64,000 bases of DNA from Streptomyces rhizosphaerihabitans (GTDB lineage Bacteria; Actinomycetota; Actinomycetes; Streptomycetales; Streptomycetaceae): the NCBI RefSeq assembly GCF_025399795.1, contig NZ_JAODTZ010000054.1, positions 1-64,000 on the forward strand, written 5' to 3'. Each line of letters begins with the position of its first letter. Position 1 is the first letter of the stretch. The notes below the pieces were generated by a model. The model saw nothing but the letters and a program-made list of their open reading frames with translations, searched no databases and was not told where the DNA came from. Positions 27,189 to 39,200 of this stretch are shown in pieces. Position numbers and translations under genes: made by a program.

Positions 27189-27929
27189 TCAGGCGCCGTT
27201 GAGCCAGGCGTTCCAGGCCTTGGTGGCCAGCTCTTCGTCCGCGTCCTCGGCGAACAGGTGGTGGCCCAGCCAGATCGGCCAGTTCCAGGAGCTGCCGTTG
27301 AAGAACCGGTACAGCGCGTCCGGGCCTCGCAGGCCGACGAAGTCGGGGCTCAGCCAGTCCACGACCACCTCCGTCGAACCGCCGTCCGTACCCGGGAGGT
27401 CGAGCGACAACCGGTCGCCGACGGCCGCGTCGTCGAGGCCGAGGCGCCGGCACAGGGCGGCGAAGTCGGCGGGGTCTTCGGTGGACTCGCCACGGGCGGC
27501 CCTGACGTAGACGGCGGGGCGGCCGGCGAAGTGCCTCAGGTACTCGGGGAGGGAGTGCTGGTAGAAGTCGACGTGCTTCTCGGCCGCGTCCGCCTTCGTG
27601 TCCCAGTTCCAGGTGTCGTCGACGACGCCCGTGTGCACCCAGTGGATTCCCATCCGCAGGTGGCTCGCGCCGCCGTCGGCCGGCTCGATGCGGTAGGTGA
27701 GCGTGTTGGAGAACCCGCCGTCCTGGGTGGCCCGAACCGCGAAGTGGTGCGGCGGCTCCCATGCCACGACGGTGCTGTCGCCGCGCGTGGCCTTTCCGCC
27801 GACGCGCGGCTCGACCTCCATCGGGTAGAGCCAGCCGAGGTTGCCGGCGCCGGTGGCGACCGCGTCCCAGACCTGTTCGGGCGTGGCGGGCAGGTCCTGT
27901 TCCCGGCGGACCTCGAGCTCTCGGGCCAT
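27189..27929 (-). CDS. SRPBCC/AHSA1-type START-domain protein
   Basis: A 246-aa protein. The first half is an SRPBCC (Bet v1-like, AHSA1) domain: ELEVRREQDLPATPEQVWDAV, then WEPPHHFAVRAT and a hydrophobic cavity fold to about residue 145. The second half (FNGSSWNWPIWLGHHLFAED) is a family extension I cannot assign. Start 27929 is supported by AAGGAGA six bases upstream; a second ATG at 27953 would add eight residues. It lies 27 bp after the P450 stop in the NRPS operon. SRPBCC proteins bind small hydrophobic ligands or catalyse cyclisation and dehydration. A role in handling the P450-oxidised residue or the final product is possible but inferred. Confidence 0.8.
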   Translation of the reverse strand: MARELEVRREQDLPATPEQVWDAVATGAGNLGWLYPMEVEPRVGGKATRGDSTVVAWEPPHHFAVRATQDGGFSNTLTYRIEPADGGASHLRMGIHWVHTGVVDDTWNWDTKADAAEKHVDFYQHSLPEYLRHFAGRPAVYVRAARGESTEDPADFAALCRRLGLDDAAVGDRLSLDLPGTDGGSTEVVVDWLSPDFVGLRGPDALYRFFNGSSWNWPIWLGHHLFAEDADEELATKAWNAWLNGA

Positions 27930-27956
27930 GGTCACTTCTCCTTCGTCGTTCATGGG

Positions 27957-29204
27957 TCAGTAGGTGAGCGGAAGCGCGGTGAGCCGCCGTTGCAGCGGGT
28001 TGGGCCGCCAGTCGAGTACCGCGCCGTCAGCGAGCCGCAGGTGCGGGAGCCGGCGGACCAGCGTGCCGACGGCCACCTCCGCCTGGAGCTTGGCCAGCGG
28101 GCCGCCGAGGCAGAAGTGCGGGCCGTTGCCGAAGCTGAGGTGCCGGTTGCCCGGGCGGGTCAGGTCGAGCCGGTCGGCGTCCTCGAAGCGCTCGGGATCC
28201 CGGTTGGTCGCGGCGAGGAACAGGTAGGCCAGCTCGCCCTCGCGCAGCGTCCGCCCGCCGATCGCGATGTCCTCGGCGGCGACCCGGACGATCGCCTGGG
28301 TCGGCGTGTCGTAGCGGGCGAGTTCCTCGACGGCCGTGCGGATCAGCATCGGGTCCTCGCGCAACCGGGCCAGCTGGTCGGGGTGGCGCAGCAGGGCGAG
28401 CATGCCGTTGCCGACCAGGTGGGTGGTGGTCTCGTCGCCGGCGGTGATCAGGACGAAGCAGGTGGACAGCAGCTCGGAGTCGGTGAGCCGGTCGTCCTGC
28501 GCCTGGGTGGCGACCAGGGCGCTGATGAGGTCGTCGCCGGGGTCGGCCCGGCGGCGGCGGACGAGCCGGGCGAGGTACTCCTCGTACTGCTCGATCGCCT
28601 CCTCGGACTTGTCGATGTCCTCGCTCAGCCGGCCGAAGCGGTGGAACCAGGTCTTGACCTGCGGGAGGTCCTCGGGCGGGATGCCGAAGAGCTCGCAGAC
28701 GACGGACAGCGGCAGCGGGGAGGCGACCGCCTCGACCAGGTCCATGCCCGGCCCGGCCGCGACCGCCTCGTCGATGAGCCGGTCGACGATCCGCTGGATG
28801 CCGTCGCGCAGGGCTTCGACGCGCCGGGCGGTGAAGGCACGGTTGGCCAGCCTGCGCAGCCGGGCGTGGTCCGGCGGGTCGGTGTTGCTCATCACCCGGC
28901 CGAGCCGGTCGGTGAGCCGGCTGAAGGCCTTGAGGTCGCCGCCGAGCGCACTGTAGGCGCGGGTCATCCGGTCCCGGTCGTTGGACAGCCGCAGGTCGCT
29001 CAGGGCCGCCTCGACGTCGGCGTACCGGGTGAGGTACCAGATGCCCTGGGCGCTGCGGTGGACCGGGTCCTCGCGGCGCATGCGGGCGTAGTACGGGTAC
29101 GGGTCCCGGCGGGCCTCGGGCGTGAGCAGGGCTGCGGCGAGGTCGTCGGACCGGGCGAGGCCCGCGCTGGCGCGGACCTCGTCGGTGGTTTCGGTCAGGT
29201 TCAC
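27957..29204 (-). CDS. Cytochrome P450, candidate proline oxidase for Ahp formation
   Basis: A 415-aa class I bacterial P450. Seen: the I-helix oxygen motif AGDETTT near residue 255, the K-helix ExxR as ELAR near 293, and the haem loop FGNGPHFCLGG near 363 with Cys ligand. The GTG start at 29204 is 12 bp after the MbtH stop, so the genes are tightly linked. The NRPS adds a Pro-like residue at position 4 in an otherwise cyanopeptolin-like sequence. Hydroxylation of that proline at C5 would open to a semialdehyde and allow closure to 3-amino-6-hydroxypiperidone (Ahp). That is my inferred job for it; hydroxylation of another residue is possible. Ferredoxin partners are not in the window. Confidence 0.88.
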   Translation of the reverse strand: MNLTETTDEVRASAGLARSDDLAAALLTPEARRDPYPYYARMRREDPVHRSAQGIWYLTRYADVEAALSDLRLSNDRDRMTRAYSALGGDLKAFSRLTDRLGRVMSNTDPPDHARLRRLANRAFTARRVEALRDGIQRIVDRLIDEAVAAGPGMDLVEAVASPLPLSVVCELFGIPPEDLPQVKTWFHRFGRLSEDIDKSEEAIEQYEEYLARLVRRRRADPGDDLISALVATQAQDDRLTDSELLSTCFVLITAGDETTTHLVGNGMLALLRHPDQLARLREDPMLIRTAVEELARYDTPTQAIVRVAAEDIAIGGRTLREGELAYLFLAATNRDPERFEDADRLDLTRPGNRHLSFGNGPHFCLGGPLAKLQAEVAVGTLVRRLPHLRLADGAVLDWRPNPLQRRLTALPLTY

Positions 29205-29215
29205 TGCGAGCCGCG

Positions 29216-29431
29216 CTACCGCTCGGCGTTCATGGCGTCGGCGAGGCTCTTGGGCCGCATGTCGGTCCAGTTCCGCTCGACGTACTCCAGGCAGGCGGCG
29301 TGGGTGTCGGGTCCGTGGGCGACGCTCCAGCCGTCGGGGACGTCCGCGAACTGCGGCCACAGCGAGTGCTGGTTCTCGTCGTTGGTGAGCACGAGGAAGG
29401 TGCCGTCCTCGTCGTCGAACGGGTTGGTCAT
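29216..29431 (-). CDS. MbtH-like protein
   Basis: A 71-aa activator that binds NRPS adenylation domains. It has the family signature NDENQHSLWPQFADVPDGW, with the conserved Trp pair, and the C-terminal NWTDMRPKSL. It starts 5 bp beyond the NRPS stop codon and is followed after 12 bp by the P450. It is probably needed for folding or activity of several of the seven adenylation domains, most often the Tyr- or Thr-type ones in this family. Confidence 0.95.
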   Translation of the reverse strand: MTNPFDDEDGTFLVLTNDENQHSLWPQFADVPDGWSVAHGPDTHAACLEYVERNWTDMRPKSLADAMNAER

Positions 29432-29436
29432 GGGAA

Positions 29437-30244
29437 TCAGTCCTCCTGGTGGTGGGTCGGGGTGTCACCGGCGACCTCGGCGAGGCGGGCGGCCAGGATC
29501 GGTCCGATCTGGGCCAGTGAGCCGGCTTCGGTCATCCGGTTGTGCCGGGTGGTGATCTCGTGCGATTCGATCCGGCCCGCGATGTACGGGCGCCAGGTCG
29601 CGGGCCCGGCGTCGTCCCCGTCGCGGTCGATCGTCGAGTTGAACAGCAGCAGGTCGCCGTCGAACCCGGCGGGGACGAAGTCGACCGCCAGCCTCGCGTT
29701 GTTGATCATGATGTGGACAATGACCTCGATCTGCTGCTCCGTCAGGCCCTGCAGCGCGCTGCCCCGCCGGTTCAGAACCTCGGCAACCTCGGCGTAGGTC
29801 AGCTCCCGGTCGCCCAGCTCGTCCGGGTCGACGTCGAGCACACCGACGAGCACGTCCCGCTCTGTGGGCACGGGCATCTCCTCGAACTGCACGTCCTTCA
29901 CCGGATAGGCGTCGAGGATGGCCAGCAGCGCGGTCCGCTCGCCGCGCGCCTGCAGCTCGCAGGCGATCGCGTGGGCGATCAGCCCGCCGGCCGACCAGCC
30001 GAGCAGCAGGTACGGGCCCTCGGGCTGGATCTTGCGGATCTGGTCGGCGTAGTCGGCCGCCATCTCCTCGAAGGACGTCGGCAGGGGTTCGGGCCGGCCC
30101 AGGCCGCGCGCCTGGATCGCGTAGACCGGGTGCTGGGGACCGATGTGGTTCAGGAGCCCGCTGTACGACCAGCTGATGCCGCCGCCGGGGTGGATGCAGA
30201 ACAGCGGCGTACCGGTCCCGGTCGAACGCAGCGGCAGCACCACG
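29437..30244 (-). other. NRPS C-terminal thioesterase domain
   Basis: Residues 7765-8032, a type I TE starting PLFCIHPGGGISWSYSGLL. The nucleophile elbow is LLGWSAGGLIA (GWSAG), the Asp lies in LLAILDAYP, and a C-terminal His is in RHNRM or HEITTRH. Expected to macrolactonise through the Thr2 hydroxyl; hydrolysis to a linear acid cannot be excluded from sequence. Confidence 0.88.
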
Positions 30245-33200
30245 TCCAGCGCGTCGGCGGGGTCGTCCATGACCAGGCGCTCGGTGAGACCGGCCACGGT
30301 CGGCGCCTCGAACAGCATGCGCAGGCCGAGCTCCAGGCCGAGGGTCTCGCGGACGCGGGAGGCCAGGCGGGCGGCCAGCAGCGAGTGCCCGCCCAGATCG
30401 AAGAAGTTGTCGTCGATGTGCACCTGTTCCCGGCCGAGGACCTCGGCGAAGAGGCCGCACAGCAGCTGCTCCCGCGGCGTCCGGGGGCCGCGTCCGGTGC
30501 CCTGCACCCCGTACTCGGGGGCGGGCAGGGCGGCCCGGTCCAGCTTGCCGTTGGCGGTCAACGGCAGCGTGTCCAGGGTGACGAACGCCGACGGCACCAT
30601 GTAGTCGGGCAGGTCACGGCGCAGTCGCCCGGAGAGCTCGCGCGCCTCGGGCGCACCTTCGGGGGCGGGCACCAGGTAGGCCACCAGCCGCTTGTCGCCG
30701 GGCCGGTCCTCGCGGGCGACGACGGCCGCCTGGGCGACGCCCGGGCAGCTCGCGAGGATCGCCTCGATCTCGCCGGGCTCGATCCGCAGGCCGCGGAGCT
30801 TGACCTGGTGGTCGGTCCGTCCGGCGAACTCCAGTGTGCCCTCGGCCGGCCACCACGCCAGGTCGCCGGTGCGGTACATCCGGCTCCCGGGCGGCCCGTA
30901 CGGGTCGGCGGTGAAGCGCTCCGCCGTCAGGCCGGGTCGGCCGAGGTAGCCGCGGGCCACGCCCGTCCCCGCGAGGTACAGCTCGCCGACCAGGCCGGTG
31001 GGCACCGGCCGCAGGCGGTCGTCGAGCACGTAGGCGCGCATGTTCGCCATCGGCCCGCCGATCGGCACGGTCGCGGCGTGTTCGGGGAGGCTGTGCACCG
31101 GGTGGCGGGTGGCCAGGGTCGTGGCCTCGGTGGGCCCGTAGCCGTTGACCACCTCGATGCCGGGGCAGACCTCCAGCACCCGGGCGACGGCGGCCGGGGA
31201 GACCACGTCGCCGCCGGTCCACACCTCGCGCACCCCCGCGAGCAGGGCCGGCCGCTCCTCGGCGACCAGGCGGAACAGGCCGGCCGTCAGCCACAGTCCG
31301 GTCACGCCGTGCGTACTGATCGTGTGCTGCAGCAGGTCGAGGTCGAGCCGCTCGGGCGGTGCGACCACGACCCGGCCGCCGTTGAGCAGCGGCACCCACA
31401 GCTCGTAGGTCGAGAGGTCGAAGGCGGTCGGGGAGTGCATCAGCACCCGCTCGTGTCCGCCGCCGTGGTACTCGGGGGTGAGCGCGAGGCCCACCACGTC
31501 GCGGTGGGTGACGGCCACGCCCTTCGGCCGGCCGGTCGAGCCGGAGGTGTACATCACGTACGCCAACTGCCGCTGATCGCAGCGCACTTCGATGCCGGAC
31601 GCGTCGGGCTCACCCTCGATCGACGCGGTCAGCACGTCCTCGGTGAGCACCAGCGCGGCCCCGGCCTCCCGCAGGATCAGGTCGATCCGGGACTGCGGGA
31701 AGCGCGAGTCGAGGGGCGCGTAGGCGCCGCCCGCCTTGACGATCGCCAGGAGCGCCACGACGAGGTCCGCCGAGCGGTCCAGCAGCACCGCGACCGGTGT
31801 CTCCGGTCGTACGCCCTGGCGGATCAGGGCCCGCGCGAGGCGGTTGGACCGCTGGTCGAGTTCCCGGTAGGTCAGCTCGGTGGCACCCGCCACGACGGCC
31901 ACCGCGTCCGGGGTGGCGCGCACCTGGCGGGCGAACAGCTCCGGCAGCGCGGCCTCGGGCAGCTCGACCGCGGCGCCGGTGGACCGGGACAGCAGCCGGC
32001 GGCGTTCCTCGCCCGACATGATGTCGATCCGGCTGATCGGCCGACCGGGGTCGGCGACCGCCGCGCGCAGCAGCCGCGCCCAGCGCTCGAACAGCAGCTC
32101 CACGGTGGCCGGGTCGAACAGGTCGGTGGCGTACTCCACCGCGCCGACCAGGCCGTCGGGGTCGCCGTCCGGGCGGAACTGCTCGGCCAGGCTGAACGTC
32201 AGGTCGACCCGCGAGGTCCCGGTCGACGCCTCCAGGTGGCCGGTCGACAGACCCGGCAGCGCGAACTCGCCCACCGGCGCGTTCTGCAGGGCCAGCATGA
32301 TCTGGAACAGCGGGTGGTGCGACAGCGAACGGGCCGGGTTGACCACCTCGACCAGGTACTCGAACGGCACGTCCTGGTGGTCGTAGGCGGCGAGCGCCTT
32401 CTGCCGCACCCGGCCGAGCAGTTCGGCGAAGCCGGGATCGCCACTCGTGTCGGTGCGCAGCACCAGGGTGTTGACGAAGAAGCCGACGAGGTCGTCCAGC
32501 GCCTGGTCGGTACGGCCGGCGATCGGGCTGCCCACGGGGATGTCCGTACCGGCACCGAGCCGGGTGAGCAGTGCGGCGAGGCCGGCCTGGAGCACCATGA
32601 ACATGCTGGCGCCGCGCGCGGCGGCCAGGTCCCGCAGTGCCTGGTGCAGTTCGGGGTCCAGCCGGACCACGACCCGGCTGCCCAGCTGGGAGGCCACCGG
32701 CGGCCGGGGCCGGTCGGCGGGCAACTGCACCTGCTGCGGAATGCCCGCCAGTTCGTCCTTCCAGTAGGCCAGTTGCCGGGCGAACAGGCTGTCCGGGTCG
32801 GCGGTGTCGCCGAGCAGGTCGCGTTGCCAGCAGGTGTAGTCGGCGTACTGCACCGGCAGCGGGGACCACTGCGGCTCCTCGCCACGGCAGCGCGCCGTGT
32901 AGGCGGCCGCGAGGTCGCCGGAGAGCGGCCCCATCGACCAGCCGTCGGCGGCGATGTGGTGGACCACGACCAGCAGCACGTGCCGGTCGGGGGCGAGCGC
33001 GTACAGCTCCGCCCGGACCGGCGGCTCCGCTGCCAGGTCGAAGCCTCGCCGGGCCGTCTGCGCCAGCCGCCCGGCCAGCCGGCTCTCGTCGAGCTCGACC
33101 ACCGGCAACTCCGGGTGCGCCTGTGAGGCGCTCAGCACGACCTGGTACGGCACACCGTCCGTCTCGCGGAAGACCGTCCGCAGGCTCTCGTGCCGGGCGA

Positions 33201-36200
33201 TCACGTCCGCGAGCGCGGCGTGCAGGGCCGGGCGGTCGAGTTCGCCGGTCAGGCTCAGCGCGAGCGGCATGTTGTAGGTGGCGCTCGGGCCGTCCATCCG
33301 GTGCAGGAACCACAGGCGGCGTTGGGCGAAGGACAGCGGGACCTTCCCCCAGCCTTCGGCCGGGGGTGCCCCCATGGGTCGCGGCCGGGCGGTCAGCGCG
33401 GGCCGGGCCGTGCCGGAGCCGTCGAGGCAGGCCGCCAGTCCGGCCACGGTCGGCGTCTCGAACAGAGTCCGGACCTCGAGCTCCGCGCCGAGGGTCGCCC
33501 GGACGCGGGAGGCCAGGCGGGTCGCCAGCAGTGAGTGTCCGCCCAGGTCGAAGAAGCTGTCCTCGACACCGACCTGGGCCAGGCCGAGCACCTCGGCGAA
33601 CAGCTCGGCGAGGAGCTGTTCCTGCGGGGTCCGCGGCGCCCGCCCGGCTCCGGCCGGGCCCAGGTCGGGCGCGGGCAGCGCGCGGCGGTCGAGCTTGCCG
33701 CTGGCCGTCAGCGGCAACGTCTCCAGCGCCACGAACGCCGACGGGATCAGGTAGTCGGGCAGTCGCCCGCGCAGCCATTCGCGGAGTTCGCCGATGAGGG
33801 CGCCGGTGCCCCGGCTGCCGGTCGGACAATTGGTCAGCGACGACAGCGGCGTGCCGGCGGTCCGGGCCGACCGGTACGGCTCGGCCGGGGAGCCGTGATG
33901 CGCCTGCGGGCCGGCGAAGACGACGTCCAAGGCGTCGGCCACGGTGGCCGACCAGGTGACGCCCACCCAGCGGTCGAACTCCAGCCCGATGACCCGGAAG
34001 TCCTCCGGGTCGGGGAGTTCGCTCTCCTCCGGTCCGTGCAGCCGCTCCAGCAGTTCGGCGAGCGAGCCGTCGCCGTTCTGCAGTGCCCGGGAAAGGGCGG
34101 CCTCGCGCAGCACCCGACGGTTCGGCACTCCGGTGATCCGCAGCACGTCGGCGGGCGGCTGGGCGAGGAGTTCGCGCAGCTCGGCCAGTCCCGCGAGCCG
34201 GTGTCCCCACTCCAGCTCGACCGTCCGGCCCGGGGCCGCCGGAACGACCGGGGCCTTGTGCAGCGTCACGTCGTAGCGGTAGCGGGTCAGTTCGTTGTGG
34301 TGACGGCCGCGCTTGACCTCCACGGCCACCGCGCCGATGTCCGTGCCGTGCTCCCGCAGGACGGTGAAGAAGTCCGGGTCGACCAGGAGTTCCTTCTCCA
34401 CCCTGACGGCCTGCTCCACCGCGCGGCGCACCGCTGCGAGGTCGCCGTCGGCACCGGTGCGGTGCAGTTGGACCGCGGTGGCCAGCGGGCGCAGCAGCCG
34501 CAGGTTGCGGACGTCGCCGACGAAGAGCGTGCCGCCGGGGGCGAGCAGCCGCATCAGCTTCCCGATCACGTCCGCGAGGTAGTCGGCGGACGGGAAGTAC
34601 TGCACCACCGAGTTGATCACGATGGTGTCGAACCACCCGGCCGGCAGGCCCTCGGTGTCGTGCGCCGGGCGGGTCTGCAACACCACACGCTCGGCCAGGT
34701 CGTCCTGCCGGGCGACCTGCGCGGTCAGCGCGTCGACCGCCGTGGCGGAGAAGTCCGTCGCCCAGTAGGTCTCGCAGTGCGGTGCGATCTGCGAGAGCAG
34801 CAGTCCGGTGCCGACGCCGACCTCCAGCACACGGCGGGGGCGCAGGGCCAGGATGCGGGCCACGGTGGCGTCCCGCCACTCCCGCATCTGCTCGACCGGG
34901 ATCGGACTCGCGTCGTAACTGCTGTTCCAGCCGACGAAGTTCTGGCCGAAGCCGGCTTCCTCGGGGGTGATGGGCAGGGCGTCGTAGATGTCCTGCCACT
35001 CGCCCACGTGGTCCGCTTCCAGGCCACTGTCCCGGCCCTCGCCCTGGTGCGGGACGACGTAGCCGACGAGCCGGTCGTCCTGGGCGAGGACGGCGGCCCG
35101 GGCGACGGCGGGGTGCTCGGCCAGGGCCGCCTCGACCTCGCCGGGCTCGATGCGGAAGCCGCGCACCTTCACCTGGTCGTCGGCACGGCCGACGTACTCC
35201 AGCTCACCGTCGTTGCGCCAGCGCACCAGGTCTCCGGTGCGGTACATGCGCTCACCGGCCCCGAACAGGCAGGCGACGAACCGTCCGGCCGTCAGGCCCG
35301 GCCGGTTCAGGTAGCCGCGCGCCAGTCCCGCGCCCGCGACGTACAGCTCCCCCGCCACGCCCGTCGGCACCGGCCGCAGCCGCTCGTCCAGCACGTACAC
35401 CCGGGTGTTGGCGATCGGACGGCCGATCGGCGGGACGCCCACTCCTGGGGACAGCGGGTCGCTCATGGTCGCGCACACCGTGGTCTCGGTCGGACCGTAC
35501 GCGTTGATCATCCGGCGTCCGGGCGCCCAGCGGTCCACCAGTTCCGGCGGGCACGCCTCACCCGCCACCACCAGCGTCGGCACCTGCACCGAGCCCTCCG
35601 GCACGGCGGCGAGGACGGACGGGGGCACGGTCACGTGGGTGACCGCGAGGTCCCGGTCGGCCAGCGCGGCCACCGGGTCCGCCGTGGGGGGCAGCACCAG
35701 GGCCGCGCCGCGCAGCAGGGCGGTGTAGATCTCCGACACCGAGGCGTCGAAGCTGGGCGAGGCGAACTGGAGCACCCGGCTGTCGGGTTCGATCGCGAAC
35801 CGCTCGATCTGTGCGGCGACCAGGCTCGCGACACCACCGTGGCCGACCACCACGCCCTTGGGGCGGCCGGTCGAGCCCGAGGTGTAGATCACGTAGGCCG
35901 GGTGCCGGACGTCGAGCGCGACCACGGGATCAGTGTCCGGCCAGGCGGACACCTCGGTCACCAGCGCCGGGTCGTCGACCATCAGGGCCGACCGGGCGTC
36001 GTCCAGCATGTACGCGATCCGCGCCGGCGGGTACGCCGGATCCACGGGCAGGTACGCGGCCCCGGCCTTCAGCACGCCCAGGACGGCCACCACGGACTCC
36101 ACCGAGCGCGGCAGGGCCACGGCCACGGTCTGCTCCGGCCCGACGCCCCGGGCGATCAGCGCGTGCGCGAACCGGTTCGCCCGGACGTTGAGTTGACGGT

Positions 36201-39200
36201 ACGTCAACTCGGTGTCGCCACACACCAGCGCGAGGGCGTCCGGGGTCGCCGCGACCTGTGCCGCGAACGCCTGCGGCACCGGGACGGCCGCCACCTCGCG
36301 GGCGGTCGCGTTGCCCTGCTCCAGCAAACGGTGCCGCTCGTCGGCGTCGAGGAGCTCGATCCGTCCGATCGACCGGTCCGGGTCGGCGGTGACCGCCTCC
36401 AGGAGACGCGTCCAGCGCCCGGCGAGCGCCGCGACCGTCGAGCGGTCGAACAGGTCGGTGGCGTACTCCACCGCGCCGACGATCCCCGCCGGACTGCCGT
36501 CCGGACCGAACTGTTCGACGAGGCTCACACCGAGGTCGAACTTGGCGGTCCCGGTGGCCACCGCGTAGGTGGCGACGTCCAGGCCAGGCAGGGAGAACCG
36601 GCCCATCGGAGCGTTCTGCACGGCCAGGACGGTCTGGAACAGCGGGTGATGGGACAGCGAGCGGGACGGGTTGAGCGCCTCCACCAGGTGCTCGAAGGGC
36701 ACGTCCTGGTGCGCGTACGCCGACAGCGCCGTCTCCCGCACCCGACCCAGCAGCTCGGCGAAACTCGGATCACCGCTCGTGTCGGTCCGCAGTACCAGCG
36801 TGTTCACGAAGAACCCGACCAGCTCGTCCAGCGCCTCGTCGGTACGCCCCGCGATCGGAGACCCGATCGGGATGTCCGTGCCCGCACCCAGCCGCGTGTA
36901 CAGCGCCGCCAACGCCGCCTGCAGCACCATGAACAGGCTCGCGCCCGACTTTCGGGCCAACTCCACCAGCGCTGCGTGCAGTTCGGGGCTCAGCTCCAGG
37001 CCGACGTGGTCCCCGCGCCAGCCGGCGACGGCCGGCCTCGGCCGGTCGACGGGCAGCTGGAGCAGCTCCGGCAGGTCGGACAGCTGGCGCTTCCAGTAGT
37101 CGAGCTGCTCGGCGAACCGGCTCTGAGGGTCGGCGGCGTCGCCGAGCAGGTCGCGCTGCCACAGCGTGTAGTCCGCGTACTGCACCGGCAGGACCGGCCA
37201 CTGCGGCGCGCGCCCCTCGCACCGGGCGGCGTACGCCTCGGCCAGGTCGCGGGCCAGCGGGTCGGTGGACCAGCCGTCCCCGGCGATGTGGTGCATCACC
37301 AGCAGCAGCACGTGCTCGTCCGGCGCGAGGACGAACAGCTCCGCCCGCAGTGGCGCTTCGGCCTCGAGGTCGAAGGGCTGTCGTGCGAACTCGGCGAGCT
37401 GCTCGAACAGTTCGGCCTCCGACACCTCGGTCAGCCGCGCCCGGGGCCGGGCCTCTGCCGGATCGAGGACGAGCTGGCAGGGTACGCCGTCGACCTCCGG
37501 GAAGACCGTCCGCAGGCTCTCGTGCCGGGCCACCACGTCGGCCAGCGCCTCGTCCAGCGCCGCATGGTCGAGCGTCCCGGTCAGCCGGAGCGCCAGCGGG
37601 ATGTGGTACGTCGCGGCGGTGCCGTCCATGCGGTGCAGGAACCAGAGTCGGCGCTGGGCGAAGGACAGCGGCACCGCCTCCGGCCGCTCGTGCGTGGTCA
37701 GCGCCGGGCGGGCGTGGCCGGCCCCGCCCAGCGCCTCGGCCAGACCGGCCACGGTGGGCACCTGGAACAGCGCGCGCAGCGCCACCTCCACTCCGAGCAC
37801 CGAGCGCACCCGCGCGGCCAGCCGGGTGGCGAGCAGGGAGTGCCCGCCCAGGTCGAAGAAGCCGTCGTCGACCCCGACCCGCGGCACGCCCAGCACCTCG
37901 GCGAACAGCTCGCACAGGATCTGCTCCTGCGGCGTGCGCGGCGCCCGGCCGCCGACGGTCGTGCCCGGCTCGGGCGCGGGCAGCGCCGCCCGGTCCAGCT
38001 TCCCGCTCGGCGTCAGCGGCAGCATGTCCAGCACCACGAAGACAGCCGGTACCAGGTAGTCGGGCAGCCTGCCACGCAGGTACGCCGCCAGCTCCGCCGG
38101 ACGTACGACCGTGCCGGGACGGGCCGCGACGTAGCCGATGAGCCGGTCGTCCCGGGCGAGGACAGCGGCCTGAGCGACGGCGGGGTGCTCGGCCAGCGCC
38201 GCCTCGACCTCGCCGGGCTCGATGCGGAAGCCGCGCACCTTCACCTGGTCGTCGGCACGGCCGACGTACTCCAGCTCTCCCCCAGCGCCCCCAGCCATGG
38301 GGGTCCCCCCGGACGAAGTCTGGGGGAGGCTGGGAGGTGCCCCCACCGGCCGGGGGGACCCCCAGGTCCGGCGGCGCACCACGTCCCCGGTGCGGTACAT
38401 GCGCTCACCGGCCCCGAACGGGCAGGCGACGAACCGCCCGGCCGTCAGCCCGGGCCGGTTCAGGTACCCGCGCGCCAGACCGGGGCCGGCGACGTACAAC
38501 TCCCCCGCCACCCCCGGCGGCACGATGCGCAGCCGCTCGTCGAGGACGTACACCCGGAAGCCCGCGACCGATCGGCCGATCGGCGGTACACCGCGCTCCG
38601 GGGACAGCGGGTCGCTCATGGTCGCGCACACCGTCGTCTCCGTCGGACCGTACGCGTTGATCATCCGCCGGCCCGGCGCCCACCGGGCCACCAGCTCCGG
38701 CGTGCAGGCCTCACCGGCCACCACCAGGGTGGTGGCCGTGAGGTCGGAGCTCTCCAACGCGGCCAGCGCCGAGGGCGGAAGCGTCACGTGGGTGACGTCG
38801 AGCCGGCGGTCCGTCAGGGCCTCCAGCGGGGCCTCGGACGGGGCCAGTACGAGGGCGGCGCCGGTGAGCACCGCACCGCACAGGTCCCAGAAGGACGCGT
38901 CGAAGCTGGGCGAGGCGAACTGGAGCACCCGGCTGCCCGGCGCCACGCCGAGCCGGTCGACCTGCGCCGCCACCAGGCCCGACACGCCGGTGTGGCTCAC
39001 CATGACGCCCTTCGGCCGGCCGGTCGAGCCCGAGGTGTAGATCACGTAGGCCGGGTGCCGGGCGTCCACCACGACATCCGGATCGGTCTCCGGCCGACCG
39101 GAAGCCTCGGTCACCAGTGCCGGATCGTCGACCACCACGGCCGGCCGCGCGTCGTCCAGCATGAACGCGATCCGTGCCGCCGGGTACCCCGGATCCACCG

